Of a stretch of DNA of 64,000 nt, positions 49,947 to 58,524 are shown piece after piece. Each line of letters starts with the position of its first letter. Position 1 is the first letter of the stretch. The stretch comes from a virus. The notes under the pieces were generated by a model. It saw only the letters and a list, made by a program, of their open reading frames with translations, was not told the DNA's origin and searched no databases. Position numbers and translations under genes: made by a program. The stretch covers positions 62,001 through 126,000 of IMG/VR virus record IMGVR_UViG_3300032294_002877; one strand, given 5' to 3'.

Positions 49947-50904
49947 GCAAATAACCAGGAAACCAGACAATTATCCTTGGACTCAAGATTTTATAGAAGC
50001 TATGCATAATGGCTTTTGGACCCACAGAGAATTTAATTTTAGTAGCGATGTTCAAGACTTTAGAGTCAAACTAAATGAACAAGAGAAACAAATTATTGTC
50101 CGTGCTCTGTCTACAATAGGACAACTCGAAATATCTGTTAAAAAGTTTTGGGCAAAATTAGGTGATAATCTTCCACACCCATCGATAAACGACATGGGAT
50201 ATGTTATGGCTAATGTCGAAGTAATACACGGAGATGCCTACGAACGCCTGCTAGAAGTATTGGGTATAGACGATAGTTTTGATGAGATTCTTAAGTTAGA
50301 TATTATAAAGGGTAGAGTAAATTATTTACGTAAACATTTGCATAAATTTCATGATAACAATAGGAAACAGTTTATATATTCTTTAATTCTTTTTACTTTG
50401 TTTGTAGAGAACATAGCCTTATTTTCTCAGTTCTATACAATCAGTTGGTTTGGCCGATATAAAAACGTATTGAAAGACACCAATAAACAGGTCGAGTATA
50501 CATCGAGAGAAGAAAATCTACACGCAATGATAGGCATAAAAGTTATCAATACAATTAAAGAAGAGTACCCTGAGTTGTTTGACGAAGAACTTAAAAAACG
50601 CATAGAGCACGAAGCAGGAGAAGCTATAAAGTATGAATGCCAGATCATAGAGTGGATAGTCAATGGATACAAACATGACAAATTAAATTCCAATTTACTC
50701 AAAGAGTTCATAAAGAACAGAATGAACGAATCTCTTGTACAAATAGGCTACGAGCCGATATTCGAAGTTGATCAAGATGTCATAGCTAATACAGTCTGGT
50801 TTGATGAACAAGTACTAGGTAATAATATGACCGATTTCTTTCATAGCCGACCAGTCGAATATGCCAAATGTTCTCAAAGTTTTGATGCTGAAGACTTGTT
50901 CTAA
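49933..50904 (+). CDS. nrdB: Class I ribonucleotide reductase small subunit
   Basis: The 323-residue radical-generating beta subunit. Iron ligands are visible: Glu96 and His99 in VEVIHGDAY with the radical Tyr at 103, Glu159 in LFVENIALF, and Glu194/His197 in SREENLHAM; the first acidic ligand is likely Glu66. Spacing E-x2-H-x3-Y matches E. coli Glu115/His118/Tyr122, so this is a tyrosyl-radical enzyme. It works with the NrdA-like subunit encoded next to reduce ribonucleotides to deoxyribonucleotides. Confidence 0.9.
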   Translation: MIFDEQITRKPDNYPWTQDFIEAMHNGFWTHREFNFSSDVQDFRVKLNEQEKQIIVRALSTIGQLEISVKKFWAKLGDNLPHPSINDMGYVMANVEVIHGDAYERLLEVLGIDDSFDEILKLDIIKGRVNYLRKHLHKFHDNNRKQFIYSLILFTLFVENIALFSQFYTISWFGRYKNVLKDTNKQVEYTSREENLHAMIGIKVINTIKEEYPELFDEELKKRIEHEAGEAIKYECQIIEWIVNGYKHDKLNSNLLKEFIKNRMNESLVQIGYEPIFEVDQDVIANTVWFDEQVLGNNMTDFFHSRPVEYAKCSQSFDAEDLF

Positions 50905-50920
50905 AACTAGAAAATAGGAT

Positions 50921-52573
50921 ATGAGTAATAAAAAATACTATTGGCTCAACAATCATAGCAGACTCTTTCTCGAAAGAGGATATCTAAAAGAGGGTCTGAC
51001 TCCAGAGCAGAGAATAAAAGATATAGCCAAGAACGCAGAAACAATACTTAATCAACCAGGATTTGCTGATAAGTTTGAAGACTATATGGCTAGAGGATTC
51101 TATAGTCTGGCGACACCGGTATGGAATAATTTTGGTAATGAAAGAGGTCTTCCTGTTTCGTGTTTTAATTCTCATGTAGACGATCAAATGGTAGATATAC
51201 TACATAAAGTAGCAGAAGTTGGCATGATGAGTAAATTGGGAGGAGGAACTAGTGGCTACTTCGGTGATCTAAGAGAAAGAGGTTCTAAAATCAGTGTTGG
51301 CGGAGAAAGTAGCGGACCTGTTCATTTTATGGAATTATTTGATAAAGTAGCCGATGTTGTTAGCCAAGGTTCTGCTAGGAGAGGCTCTTTTGCTGCTTAT
51401 CTTCCGATTGAACATAAAGACATTGAAGAGTTTCTACAGATTAGAAGCGAAGGGCATCCAATCCAAAATATGAGTATCGGAGTAACGATATCTGATGAGT
51501 GGATGAAGACAATGATATCTGGAGATAAAGATAAAAGAAAAATATGGGCAAAGATTATTCAAAAGAGATTTGAAACAGGTTACCCATATATAATGTTCAC
51601 AGATAATGTAAATAATAATTCTCCATCTGTATACAAGGATAAAAATATCAAAGTGAATTCATCCAATCTTTGTTCAGAGATAACATTACAATCAGATAAT
51701 GACAATTCATTTGTATGTGTATTATCTAGTTTAAATCTATTGCATTGGGACGAAATAATCGATACAGATGCTGTAGAAACCATGATTTATTTTCTCGATG
51801 CTGTCAATGAAGAATTTATAAGAAAAAGCAAAGGTATTAAATTCATGGAAACAGCCCATAATTTTGCTAAAAATCAGAGAGCGCTAGGTATGGGTGTTTT
51901 AGGGTGGCATTCTTTATTGCAGTCAAAAATGATAGGTTTTGAAAGTATGCAAGCCAAAATGCTCAACTCCTCTATCTGGAAAACAATCAGAGAAAGAGCA
52001 GATAAAGCAACACAACAACTAGCAGACATATACGGAGAACCAGATTTGCTGAAGGGCTATGGCAGAAGAAATGTGACGACGCTTGCTGTAGCACCAACCA
52101 CATCCAGCAGTTTTATTCTTGGTCAAGTAAGCCCGTCGATAGAGCCTCTAAATTCTAATTATTTTGTTAAGAAACTAGCCAAAGGAAGTTTCACATACAA
52201 AAATCCTTATCTAAAAAAGTTGCTCAAAGAAAAACATCAGGACAATGATGAAATATGGAAGGGTATATTAGTTAGAGGAGGATCGGTTCAACATCTAGAA
52301 TTTCTATCAAAAGAAGAAAAGGATGTATTCAAAACATTTGGAGAAATCAGTCAAAAAGAAATTATTATTCAAAATATACAAAGACAAAAATTTGTAGACC
52401 AGTCAATATCATTAAATCTTATGATACCGCCTAATTCTCCGGCTAAAGAGGTAAGCGAATTACTTATATACGGATGGGAACATGGTATAAAAACATTCTA
52501 TTATCAAAGATCCTCCAACCCAGCACAAGAATTGGCTCGTAGCATATTAACCTGTACATCTTGCGAGGCATAA
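50921..52573 (+). CDS. nrdA: Class I ribonucleotide reductase large subunit (short form)
   Basis: At 550 residues this alpha subunit is shorter than NrdA (about 760) because the N-terminal ATP-cone is missing, so allosteric activity control by ATP/dATP is probably absent. Active-site residues are present: Cys81 (VSCFN), Asn249/Cys251/Glu253 (NLCSEI), Cys266, and the radical-transfer Tyr pair in TFYYQRSS. The C-terminal redox pair is CTSC (545-548). APTTSSSFILG and SPSIEP complete the family signature. GAAAATAGGAT precedes the start. Confidence 0.9.
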   Translation: MSNKKYYWLNNHSRLFLERGYLKEGLTPEQRIKDIAKNAETILNQPGFADKFEDYMARGFYSLATPVWNNFGNERGLPVSCFNSHVDDQMVDILHKVAEVGMMSKLGGGTSGYFGDLRERGSKISVGGESSGPVHFMELFDKVADVVSQGSARRGSFAAYLPIEHKDIEEFLQIRSEGHPIQNMSIGVTISDEWMKTMISGDKDKRKIWAKIIQKRFETGYPYIMFTDNVNNNSPSVYKDKNIKVNSSNLCSEITLQSDNDNSFVCVLSSLNLLHWDEIIDTDAVETMIYFLDAVNEEFIRKSKGIKFMETAHNFAKNQRALGMGVLGWHSLLQSKMIGFESMQAKMLNSSIWKTIRERADKATQQLADIYGEPDLLKGYGRRNVTTLAVAPTTSSSFILGQVSPSIEPLNSNYFVKKLAKGSFTYKNPYLKKLLKEKHQDNDEIWKGILVRGGSVQHLEFLSKEEKDVFKTFGEISQKEIIIQNIQRQKFVDQSISLNLMIPPNSPAKEVSELLIYGWEHGIKTFYYQRSSNPAQELARSILTCTSCEA

Positions 52574-52576
52574 CTA

Positions 52577-53008
52577 ATGTTAGTAAAAGTTAAAAAAGTT
52601 CATTCGGAAGCGAAACTACCTGTTAGAAACAATATTACAGATGCTGGCGCGGACTTGTGTTCTGTTGAAAATTTATCAATACCACCACAATCTAGAGCTT
52701 TGGTAAGCACCGGAATATCTATACAACTCCCGTCAGAAAATGTCTATGGTCGCATAGCACCGCGATCAGGACTAGCTTTTAAAAATGGTATAGATGTCCT
52801 GGCTGGCGTTATTGATAATGGATACACAGGCACCATCGGGGTGGTTCTGATCAACACAGATAAAGAAAAATCTTTCGACATCAAAATTGGTGATAGAATA
52901 GCACAGCTTATTATAGAAACCTATCATCAGTGTGTTTTTAGCGAAACAGATAATCTTGAAGAAACCTCAAGATCAGATAAAGGTTTCGGATCTAGCGGAA
53001 TAAAGTAA
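52577..53008 (+). CDS. dut: dUTP pyrophosphatase
   Basis: A trimeric-type dUTPase of 143 residues with all five motifs: DAGADL (22-27), APRSGLAF (61-68), GVIDNGYTGTI (77-87) with the catalytic Asp and uracil-specific Tyr, GDRIAQLI and the C-terminal RSDKGFGSSG. It keeps uracil out of DNA and supplies dUMP. Coupled to nrdA with three intergenic bases. Confidence 0.95.
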   Translation: MLVKVKKVHSEAKLPVRNNITDAGADLCSVENLSIPPQSRALVSTGISIQLPSENVYGRIAPRSGLAFKNGIDVLAGVIDNGYTGTIGVVLINTDKEKSFDIKIGDRIAQLIIETYHQCVFSETDNLEETSRSDKGFGSSGIK

Positions 53009-53013
53009 AAATG

Positions 53014-53064
53014 CTATAGTCGGTGTATATTAAAGCATAATTGGTTATACACTCCCTATAGTCG
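53014..53064 (+). repeat. Inverted and direct repeat between dut and phoH
   Basis: The 65-bp gap holds CTATAG-tcg-GTGTATA (53014-53029) and its imperfect mirror TATACAC-tcc-CTATAG (53046-53061), 13 of 16 positions paired around a 16-nt loop. At the same time CTATAGTCG occurs twice as a direct repeat (53014-53022, 53056-53064). It is not followed by a T-run, so an operator, RNA hairpin or attenuator is more likely than a terminator. It sits immediately before the phoH ribosome site. Confidence 0.6.
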
Positions 53065-53073
53065 AGGTGCAAC

Positions 53074-53805
53074 TTGAGAAAAAACAACAAAGGCTCAAAG
53101 AAAAAATCTAAGGTTATAGATCTCACAAATCAGATAGAAAATAATAGTTTAGCATCTAAAAATTCTCTTAAACCACGAACCTCCAATCAATCCGAATATA
53201 TTAGAACCATATCTGAAAATACTATTACCTTTTGTCAGGGAGTTGCCGGCTCTGGTAAAACGCATTGTGCAGTAGGCTTGGCTTTAGAGTATCTTTTAGC
53301 GTCTAAAGTCAAAAAAATTATCATAACTCGACCTGTTGTAGAAGCGGGAGAGAAGATAGGTTATTTGCCCGGAGATGCTAATACAAAATTGTTCCCATAT
53401 CTATTGCCGATAGAAGATGAAATCAATTATTTTATTGGCCCAGCTCATAACGCCTCGTTAAAACTAAATAATAAAATAGAAATAGTTCCATTGGGTTTTA
53501 TGCGTGGACGTAATTTTCATGAAAGTTTTATCATAGCTGATGAGTGTCAGAATGCTAGCTATGATCAGCTTAAAATGTTATTAACAAGAATCGGCAGAAA
53601 TAGCAAAATGGTTCTTACTGGCGATGTGCAGCAGTCAGATCTGCCAAGACATTTACAGGGTGGCTTCTACACACTATCATCTATACTAGAAGGTGTTGAA
53701 GGGGTTGGTATTTCTAAACTACAGGATGTTGATATAGTTAGAAATCCTATTATAGGTAAAATTCTAGGACGTTTAGACTCTTACGAAAATGAAAGCAAAA
53801 AATAG
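53074..53805 (+). CDS. phoH: PhoH-like P-loop ATPase
   Basis: A 243-residue ATPase with a basic, disordered N-terminus of ~40 residues. Walker A is GVAGSGKT (56-63), RPVVEAGEKIGYLPGD (~88-103) is the PhoH signature, Walker B is FIIADECQNAS (~153-163) and VLTGDVQQSDLP follows. PhoH-like genes are common in phages, with roles proposed in RNA metabolism or stress; the exact function is unsettled. The start is a TTG with GAGGTG upstream. The 3' end overlaps the next gene by 17 bp. Confidence 0.85.
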   Translation: MRKNNKGSKKKSKVIDLTNQIENNSLASKNSLKPRTSNQSEYIRTISENTITFCQGVAGSGKTHCAVGLALEYLLASKVKKIIITRPVVEAGEKIGYLPGDANTKLFPYLLPIEDEINYFIGPAHNASLKLNNKIEIVPLGFMRGRNFHESFIIADECQNASYDQLKMLLTRIGRNSKMVLTGDVQQSDLPRHLQGGFYTLSSILEGVEGVGISKLQDVDIVRNPIIGKILGRLDSYENESKK

Positions 53806-54367
53806 TAAATGTCTGATATTGAACTCGGACTATACCCCATTATCTGTAATTGATTGGCAGAAAGCATTGATATGGTATATCAAATATCAATATCACTCCG
53901 AGATTGGTATAGAAATAATAGATTTCTATAAAGATGATTTTATAAATGGCGTGAATAAGAAATACCCAATTCCAGCAGTTATAAAGACAACAAAATACTT
54001 TAGACTGAACAATAAAAGAGTAAATTTTTCACGTAAAAATCTATTTATAAGAGATGGTTATACTTGTCAGTATTGTGGACAAAAACCAGATATAAAATAT
54101 CTAACATATGATCATGTAATACCAAAGTCTTTATGGAGTCACGATAAAGGATCCCCAACAACATGGACAAATATTGTAACTGCTTGTGTTTCGTGCAATC
54201 GTAAAAAAGGTAATAAAACACCAAAACAAGCTATGATGAAATTACATACATTACCAATAGCTCCTAATAAAAGCGCAAAGTACTTGCCCATAACAGATTT
54301 TCTTCTTACTATAAGATCTGATATTCCTGACGAGTGGAAATTTTATTTACCAGAATCCTATTTTTAA
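53789..54367 (+). CDS. HNH endonuclease (long HNH_5 type)
   Basis: The 192-residue protein matches chromosomal-type HNH proteins: CLILNSDYTPLSVIDWQKAL (8-27) is the conserved N-terminus, NKRVNFSRKNLFIRDGYTCQ (in part ~76-94) leads into CQYCG, LTYDHVIPKS (~104-113) gives the active-site His, and WTNIVTACVSCNRKKGNKTP (~124-143) the second zinc pair and Asn. Likely a DNA nuclease with a repair or genome-processing role; not obviously a homing enzyme. Confidence 0.8.
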   Translation: MKAKNSKCLILNSDYTPLSVIDWQKALIWYIKYQYHSEIGIEIIDFYKDDFINGVNKKYPIPAVIKTTKYFRLNNKRVNFSRKNLFIRDGYTCQYCGQKPDIKYLTYDHVIPKSLWSHDKGSPTTWTNIVTACVSCNRKKGNKTPKQAMMKLHTLPIAPNKSAKYLPITDFLLTIRSDIPDEWKFYLPESYF

Positions 54368-54368
54368 T

Positions 54369-54716
54369 ATGCCTACATATTCTTATACTTGCGATTCATG
54401 TCATAGCGATTTTGAATTATTCTTCTATATCAAGGACTACACGGAAAATCCAGAATGTATATCTTGTGGTAGCAGCAAAACGTCTAGATGTATCACTAAA
54501 GACGCTATAACACTAAATGCTTCAGTTAAAAAATCTGATAGCGAGCTGAAAACAATCGGAGATTTAGCAAACAGAAATAGAGATAAAATGAGCGAGGACC
54601 AAAAGATTAATCTATATAATAAGCACAATGACTATAAAGACAAAACTCCTCAAAAAGAACTACCAAAAGGAATGACTAGAATGAAAAAACCAGGAGTAAA
54701 GAACAAATGGACATGA
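54369..54716 (+). CDS. FmdB-like zinc-ribbon protein
   Basis: A 115-residue protein whose first ~45 residues are an FmdB-type zinc ribbon: PTYSYTCDSCHSDFELF (2-18), then CISCGSSKTSRCI. The rest is charged and helical, ending in a basic tail (GMTRMKKPGVKNKW). Such proteins are regulators or nucleic-acid binders of unclear role. It overlaps the next gene by 10 bp. Confidence 0.7.
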   Translation: MPTYSYTCDSCHSDFELFFYIKDYTENPECISCGSSKTSRCITKDAITLNASVKKSDSELKTIGDLANRNRDKMSEDQKINLYNKHNDYKDKTPQKELPKGMTRMKKPGVKNKWT

Positions 54717-55063
54717 ATGACATAAATCCAGATTTTAGTAAAATGGATGATGAGACACTTAAAAATTTCCTAAAAGATCATTACTCTTCCCAAGACTATG
54801 CACAAAATCTCAGTGACGAACCAGAAAAATTATCATTATCCCCATACGAAATAGTTTTTAATGTCACGGCTAATGTTTTACAAGAAAATGAGAAAGGAGA
54901 AAAATTACGATCAAAACACATCTCTACTAAATTCTATCACATTCCCGTTCCTGTGGACGGCGACTATAATGTATTTATGGAATCTTTTTTTAAGTTTCTG
55001 GAAGAAAATCTAGCATCCGCAGCTAATAAGGCGTACGAAGAGAACAACCCCTATAAGAAATAA
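54707..55063 (+). CDS. Hypothetical protein
   Basis: The 118-residue acidic protein starts at ATG 54707, with AGGAG ten bases upstream; ATG 54713 is also possible. A beta-rich core (YEIVFNVTANVLQENEKGEK; HISTKFYHIPVPVDGDYN) is followed by a helix (FMESFFKFLEENLASAANKA). No family recognised. Located in a chain of small replication-associated genes. Confidence 0.6.
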   Translation: MDMNDINPDFSKMDDETLKNFLKDHYSSQDYAQNLSDEPEKLSLSPYEIVFNVTANVLQENEKGEKLRSKHISTKFYHIPVPVDGDYNVFMESFFKFLEENLASAANKAYEENNPYKK

Positions 55064-55068
55064 ATCAT

Positions 55069-55446
55069 ATGGAAAACTTTATTCATCAGCATAGCAAACC
55101 TAAAAACCAAAAAAACTTAAATGAATATTATTGCATGATAGGTGAGGAAGATTTTCTTGATAAAGAGAACTATCCTAGATGCAAAGACGAAGCATCAAAA
55201 AATATTTGTGCAAAAAAAGTTATCAGAACAGACGGTACTGCTAGATATAGTATCAAAACATCAGAAGATAGAAAACTTTTGAATCCTTGGTCTATATTTG
55301 ACCCTAAGGATAAAAAATTCTTAGATTCTATATCTAGAAACCAAGATCCATTTATAGACGTTAATTACAATGTTTTTGGATTATATATCAAGTTCTTAAA
55401 AACAAAAAATGTAGCGTACCTTAACAATGCAGAAAGAGAGATGTGA
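55069..55446 (+). CDS. Hypothetical protein
   Basis: A 125-residue protein with a few Cys residues (YCMIGEEDF, YPRCKDEASKNICAKK) that do not form a clear zinc pattern. The C-terminal part (FDPKDKKFLDSISRN; NVFGLYIKFLKTKN) is helical and aromatic. No function assigned. Confidence 0.6.
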   Translation: MENFIHQHSKPKNQKNLNEYYCMIGEEDFLDKENYPRCKDEASKNICAKKVIRTDGTARYSIKTSEDRKLLNPWSIFDPKDKKFLDSISRNQDPFIDVNYNVFGLYIKFLKTKNVAYLNNAEREM

Positions 55447-55449
55447 TAC

Positions 55450-55788
55450 ATGGCTAGATTAAACAAAACGCAAATATATGCAATTCAATGGCTTAATAGT
55501 CAAAATAAAAGTCCCGATCAAATAGCTGACGAACTCACACTATCTGTTGAACAAGTTACAAAAACAATAGAGAAACATTCAACTAGCAAAACAGATGATG
55601 ATGCTATCAAAACAGGTAAATCGCCAGTTAGTAGGTCTCATAATTTAATGATAACAGAAACAGCCAATAAGGGCACAAAAAATGTTGCGATCATGACAAA
55701 AGAAGCATCTCAGCTTAATGATGAACTAAAGAATAAGGCAGCAAATCACCCACTAACAGAGAAAGCTATTTTTAGGCCAAGGCAATAA
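55450..55788 (+). CDS. Small helix-turn-helix protein
   Basis: The first ~45 residues (NKTQIYAIQWLNSQNKSPDQ, then IADELTLSVEQVTKTIEKH) form a helix-turn-helix like sigma region 4 or resolvase HTH. The rest is polar and basic with a conserved-looking end (PLTEKAIFRPRQ). It may bind DNA as a regulator or with the replisome. The next gene starts directly after its stop. Confidence 0.6.
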   Translation: MARLNKTQIYAIQWLNSQNKSPDQIADELTLSVEQVTKTIEKHSTSKTDDDAIKTGKSPVSRSHNLMITETANKGTKNVAIMTKEASQLNDELKNKAANHPLTEKAIFRPRQ

Positions 55789-56223
55789 ATGTTACAAGAT
55801 CCTAACAAGTATATTTCTAAATACTCTAATGGGAAAGAAGTATCCGCTGCTCAATATATAACAGAACTGATATGTGAAAATAAAGCCAGATTACAAAAAA
55901 TGGATTTACACTTTAGATTTTGGACTAATAAAACATGGTCTAAATTCTATAGAGATCAGATAGCAACATCTAATAAGCTGCTGAAAAAATATGAGCCAAA
56001 AGCTATTATAGCAGCATTACGGGATCAGGAGGCCTCAAAAATATACTCTTTGCGGGCTCCTCATCTGATCGCTATTATAGACAAACACAAGGAAATACTT
56101 GACCAACAAAACAAAGATTTCACATTATCCGTTGATAGAAAAGAGCAAAAATCTTTTAGGACGGAATCTCAAAAAAAATCAGGCATACTATCAAGACTAA
56201 AGGATATAGATAATGACAATTAA
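55789..56223 (+). CDS. Hypothetical helical protein upstream of recA
   Basis: A 144-residue, highly helical and basic protein (AQYITELICENKARLQKMDL; FWTNKTWSKFYRDQIATSNK; KYEPKAIIAALRDQEASKIY). It has 11 bp overlap with the recA-like gene. Size, charge and place would suit a helicase loader or recombination mediator, but no motif proves either. Confidence 0.55.
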   Translation: MLQDPNKYISKYSNGKEVSAAQYITELICENKARLQKMDLHFRFWTNKTWSKFYRDQIATSNKLLKKYEPKAIIAALRDQEASKIYSLRAPHLIAIIDKHKEILDQQNKDFTLSVDRKEQKSFRTESQKKSGILSRLKDIDNDN

Positions 56224-57229
56224 AGAAGATATAACTAAAAATTTTGGCGATAATATTGTTTTAACCGGTAATGCAATAGTAGACAAAAAAGTTCTCACTA
56301 TACCTGTTAGTCCATCTCTAGATATTATTCTTAATGGAGGGATACCAGAAGGTAGTTTCGTTATATTAACTGGACAGCCAAAAAGCGGAAAAACTACAAC
56401 ATCACTAGATTTTGCTGCTAATGCTCAAAAATTAGAATATGCACACGGCTCCTTCAAAGACGGTAGACAGGTATACTATCTAAATATTGAAGGTAGATTG
56501 AAAAAGAGAGATCTTGAGGGCATACCAGGACTTGATCTAACAAGATTTCATGTGATAGGAAGTCAACAAGGTAAAATTCTACACGCAGAAGAATACCTAC
56601 AGATAGGCGAAAAAATCATTAATGAGGTTCCAGGATCGGTTGTTATTATAGACTCATATTCTGCGCTATGCACAGAAGCTGAGATCACTAGCGATATGGA
56701 TAAAATGCAAAGAGCAGATGGAGCAAAATTACTAGCTAAATTCTGTAGGAAAGTAGCAAATGTTATACCCGTAAATCAAAATATTGTAATAGGTATTACT
56801 CATTTAATGGGTAACCCAACAGGCTATGGGGCTGAATTTAAAGAAAAGAGCGGTCAGGCTATAGCGTATCAGACAGATATTAAATTACGAGTAAAAACTT
56901 TCAAGCCTTGGACTTTGAGTGCAGATAATACTCAGATAGGACAAGAAATAGAGTGGCAAGTAATATGTTCGGCATTAGGCCCTCCTGGAGGTACTATTAC
57001 GTCTTATCTCAGATATGGCCAAGGCATAGATAAATATATGGAAGCCATATCGTTGGCCTCTGACCTCGGTTTAATTCAAAAGGGTGGAGCATGGTATACT
57101 CTTGTTAATACAAAGGATAAGCCAAAGTTTCAGGGTACAGAGAAGATACGAGCATTTTTATTGGAAAACCCAAGCGAATATGAGAATTTAGTCGTAAGTA
57201 TTAAACAAACTATGGGAATTAAATGCTGA
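56213..57229 (+). CDS. RecA/UvsX-like recombinase
   Basis: The 338-residue recombinase has Walker A GQPKSGKTT (54-62), LNIEGRLKKRDLEGIPGLDL (in part ~89-108) in the ATPase core, Walker B SVVIIDSYSALC (~145-156) and GITHLMGNPTGYGAEFKEKS (~199-218) corresponding to the L2 region. It lacks the long RecA C-terminal domain. It forms filaments on single-stranded DNA for strand exchange and recombination-dependent replication. Coupled on both sides (11 and 7 bp overlaps). Confidence 0.85.
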   Translation: MTIKEDITKNFGDNIVLTGNAIVDKKVLTIPVSPSLDIILNGGIPEGSFVILTGQPKSGKTTTSLDFAANAQKLEYAHGSFKDGRQVYYLNIEGRLKKRDLEGIPGLDLTRFHVIGSQQGKILHAEEYLQIGEKIINEVPGSVVIIDSYSALCTEAEITSDMDKMQRADGAKLLAKFCRKVANVIPVNQNIVIGITHLMGNPTGYGAEFKEKSGQAIAYQTDIKLRVKTFKPWTLSADNTQIGQEIEWQVICSALGPPGGTITSYLRYGQGIDKYMEAISLASDLGLIQKGGAWYTLVNTKDKPKFQGTEKIRAFLLENPSEYENLVVSIKQTMGIKC

Positions 57230-57645
57230 TTAAAGATCTGGATAACTTAGGACATACTTGGCATATTACAGGACATATATCCAAAGGACGGCTGACGAAT
57301 AAGTCTAGCTTGCATTTGGCCGCCCGAGAGGTTATAGTATCGGTGTTCCCAACGCTACAAGTTCTTGAGGAAGTAACAATACCTCTCAGGAGGTCTGAGA
57401 CTTTATATCTAGACTTCTATCTGCCTTTAAAAAAGATGTGCATAGAAGTGCATGGAGAGCAGCATTATAAGTTCACACCATACTATCACAACAATATGTT
57501 GGCATTTTTAAAATCTCAAAAAAGAGATAGAGAAAAAGAGGAGTGGTGTTCTATAAATTCAATTTCATATATAGTATTCCCTTATGATGAAACTCCAGAA
57601 CAATGGAAACAAAGGATAATGAGCGATGACACAAAAAACAACTAA
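57223..57645 (+). CDS. PD-(D/E)xK-like endonuclease
   Basis: A 140-residue nuclease candidate. TLYLDFYLPLKKMCIEVHGE (~61-80) fits the restriction-fold pattern D-xn-E-x-H/K, with EVHGEQHY as the second half, and REKEEWCSINSISYIVFPYD the following helix and strand. The layout is like VSR/DUF559-type nucleases. The place between RecA and the next recombination-like gene suggests a resolvase or DNA-repair nuclease, perhaps filling the role of RuvC for the RuvB motor at 4.1 kb. That link is inference. Confidence 0.65.
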   Translation: MLIKDLDNLGHTWHITGHISKGRLTNKSSLHLAAREVIVSVFPTLQVLEEVTIPLRRSETLYLDFYLPLKKMCIEVHGEQHYKFTPYYHNNMLAFLKSQKRDREKEEWCSINSISYIVFPYDETPEQWKQRIMSDDTKNN

Positions 57646-58120
57646 AGAAGAAATACAATATTGGGATAATATATTAGATGAATATGAGACATCATTAGGT
57701 CTCAGCAAATATTCCGATACACATAGTTTTACTGAGCAGGAACTCAATGAATATTTTTCAATGAATAGAGACGCTATAGAAAAACTTAATCCTGAAGATT
57801 GTGCTCAAATAGCATATAGACTTGCTCAGTATGCATTTTTCTTACAAAGGACCATCAACAGAGAAATAGCCAGATATAACTGGGCGGATGAAAGCATCAA
57901 GGAAGTAATCGCTCCAGAGATCAACAACTATAAAGGATATGGATATATTGAAAAATCCTATCAAGCAATTAAACAAAACGATAGAGCGTCCGGACTCAAT
58001 AGTATAAGAAAATACGCCAAACAAAGAATTGACAGACTATCATATCTGGCTAACAATATTAAAAATCTATCAGACGTCATCATGTCTGTACAAAAGAATA
58101 AGGTGAAACATGGATCTTAA
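57626..58120 (+). CDS. Hypothetical helical protein next to RecA, possible recombination mediator
   Basis: The 164-residue protein is all-helical with a recognisable repeat-like centre: AQIAYRLAQYAFFLQRTINR (~82-101), EIARYNWADESIKEVIAP and KSYQAIKQNDRASGLNSIRK. Its pattern of heptads suggests an oligomer. Proteins with similar centre occur in large phages beside recA/uvsX, and a UvsY-like mediator is plausible, though UvsY itself is not recognisable. Overlaps both neighbours (20 and 11 bp). Confidence 0.55.
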   Translation: MTQKTTKEEIQYWDNILDEYETSLGLSKYSDTHSFTEQELNEYFSMNRDAIEKLNPEDCAQIAYRLAQYAFFLQRTINREIARYNWADESIKEVIAPEINNYKGYGYIEKSYQAIKQNDRASGLNSIRKYAKQRIDRLSYLANNIKNLSDVIMSVQKNKVKHGS

Positions 58121-58517
58121 TGATATGTCCAAAAATCCAGAACAGATTAAGCAGTTAATATCTCTTTTACAGCAACTATTACCACAAGAATCAGATAACC
58201 AAGCTGATGAGTCAGATTCAAAATCTGAGACACAAGATAGTGGTTATAGCGATGTTATGAGAACTAAAGGTCAAAAATCACGGAAAAATCAACACAACAA
58301 TAAGTTCTTAAGTATGAGAGAAAAGGATATGCATAAAGAAGACACGAAAGTGGATAAGCTATTATGTAAAAATAATCCTGTTTCTAGAAGTAGGGAATTT
58401 TCTTTGGTTAAAGTTACATGTCGTGTATGCGGTAAAACAGAAGAAATAAATCCTGTCTTACTGTTTGATAGTCCTAATAGATACAAATGCAACAATTGCT
58501 CAACAACTTCAGGGTGA
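58110..58517 (+). CDS. Zinc-ribbon protein upstream of dnaB
   Basis: The 135-residue protein has an N-terminal helix (EQIKQLISLLQQLLPQE), a polar disordered middle (about 25-95) and a C-terminal four-Cys zinc ribbon: VTCRVCGKTEEI (~103-114) and YKCNNCST (~125-132). It lies 7 bp before dnaB. It may be a single-strand-binding or helicase-associated factor; no direct evidence. Confidence 0.65.
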   Translation: MDLNDMSKNPEQIKQLISLLQQLLPQESDNQADESDSKSETQDSGYSDVMRTKGQKSRKNQHNNKFLSMREKDMHKEDTKVDKLLCKNNPVSRSREFSLVKVTCRVCGKTEEINPVLLFDSPNRYKCNNCSTTSG

Positions 58518-58524
58518 TTATTTT

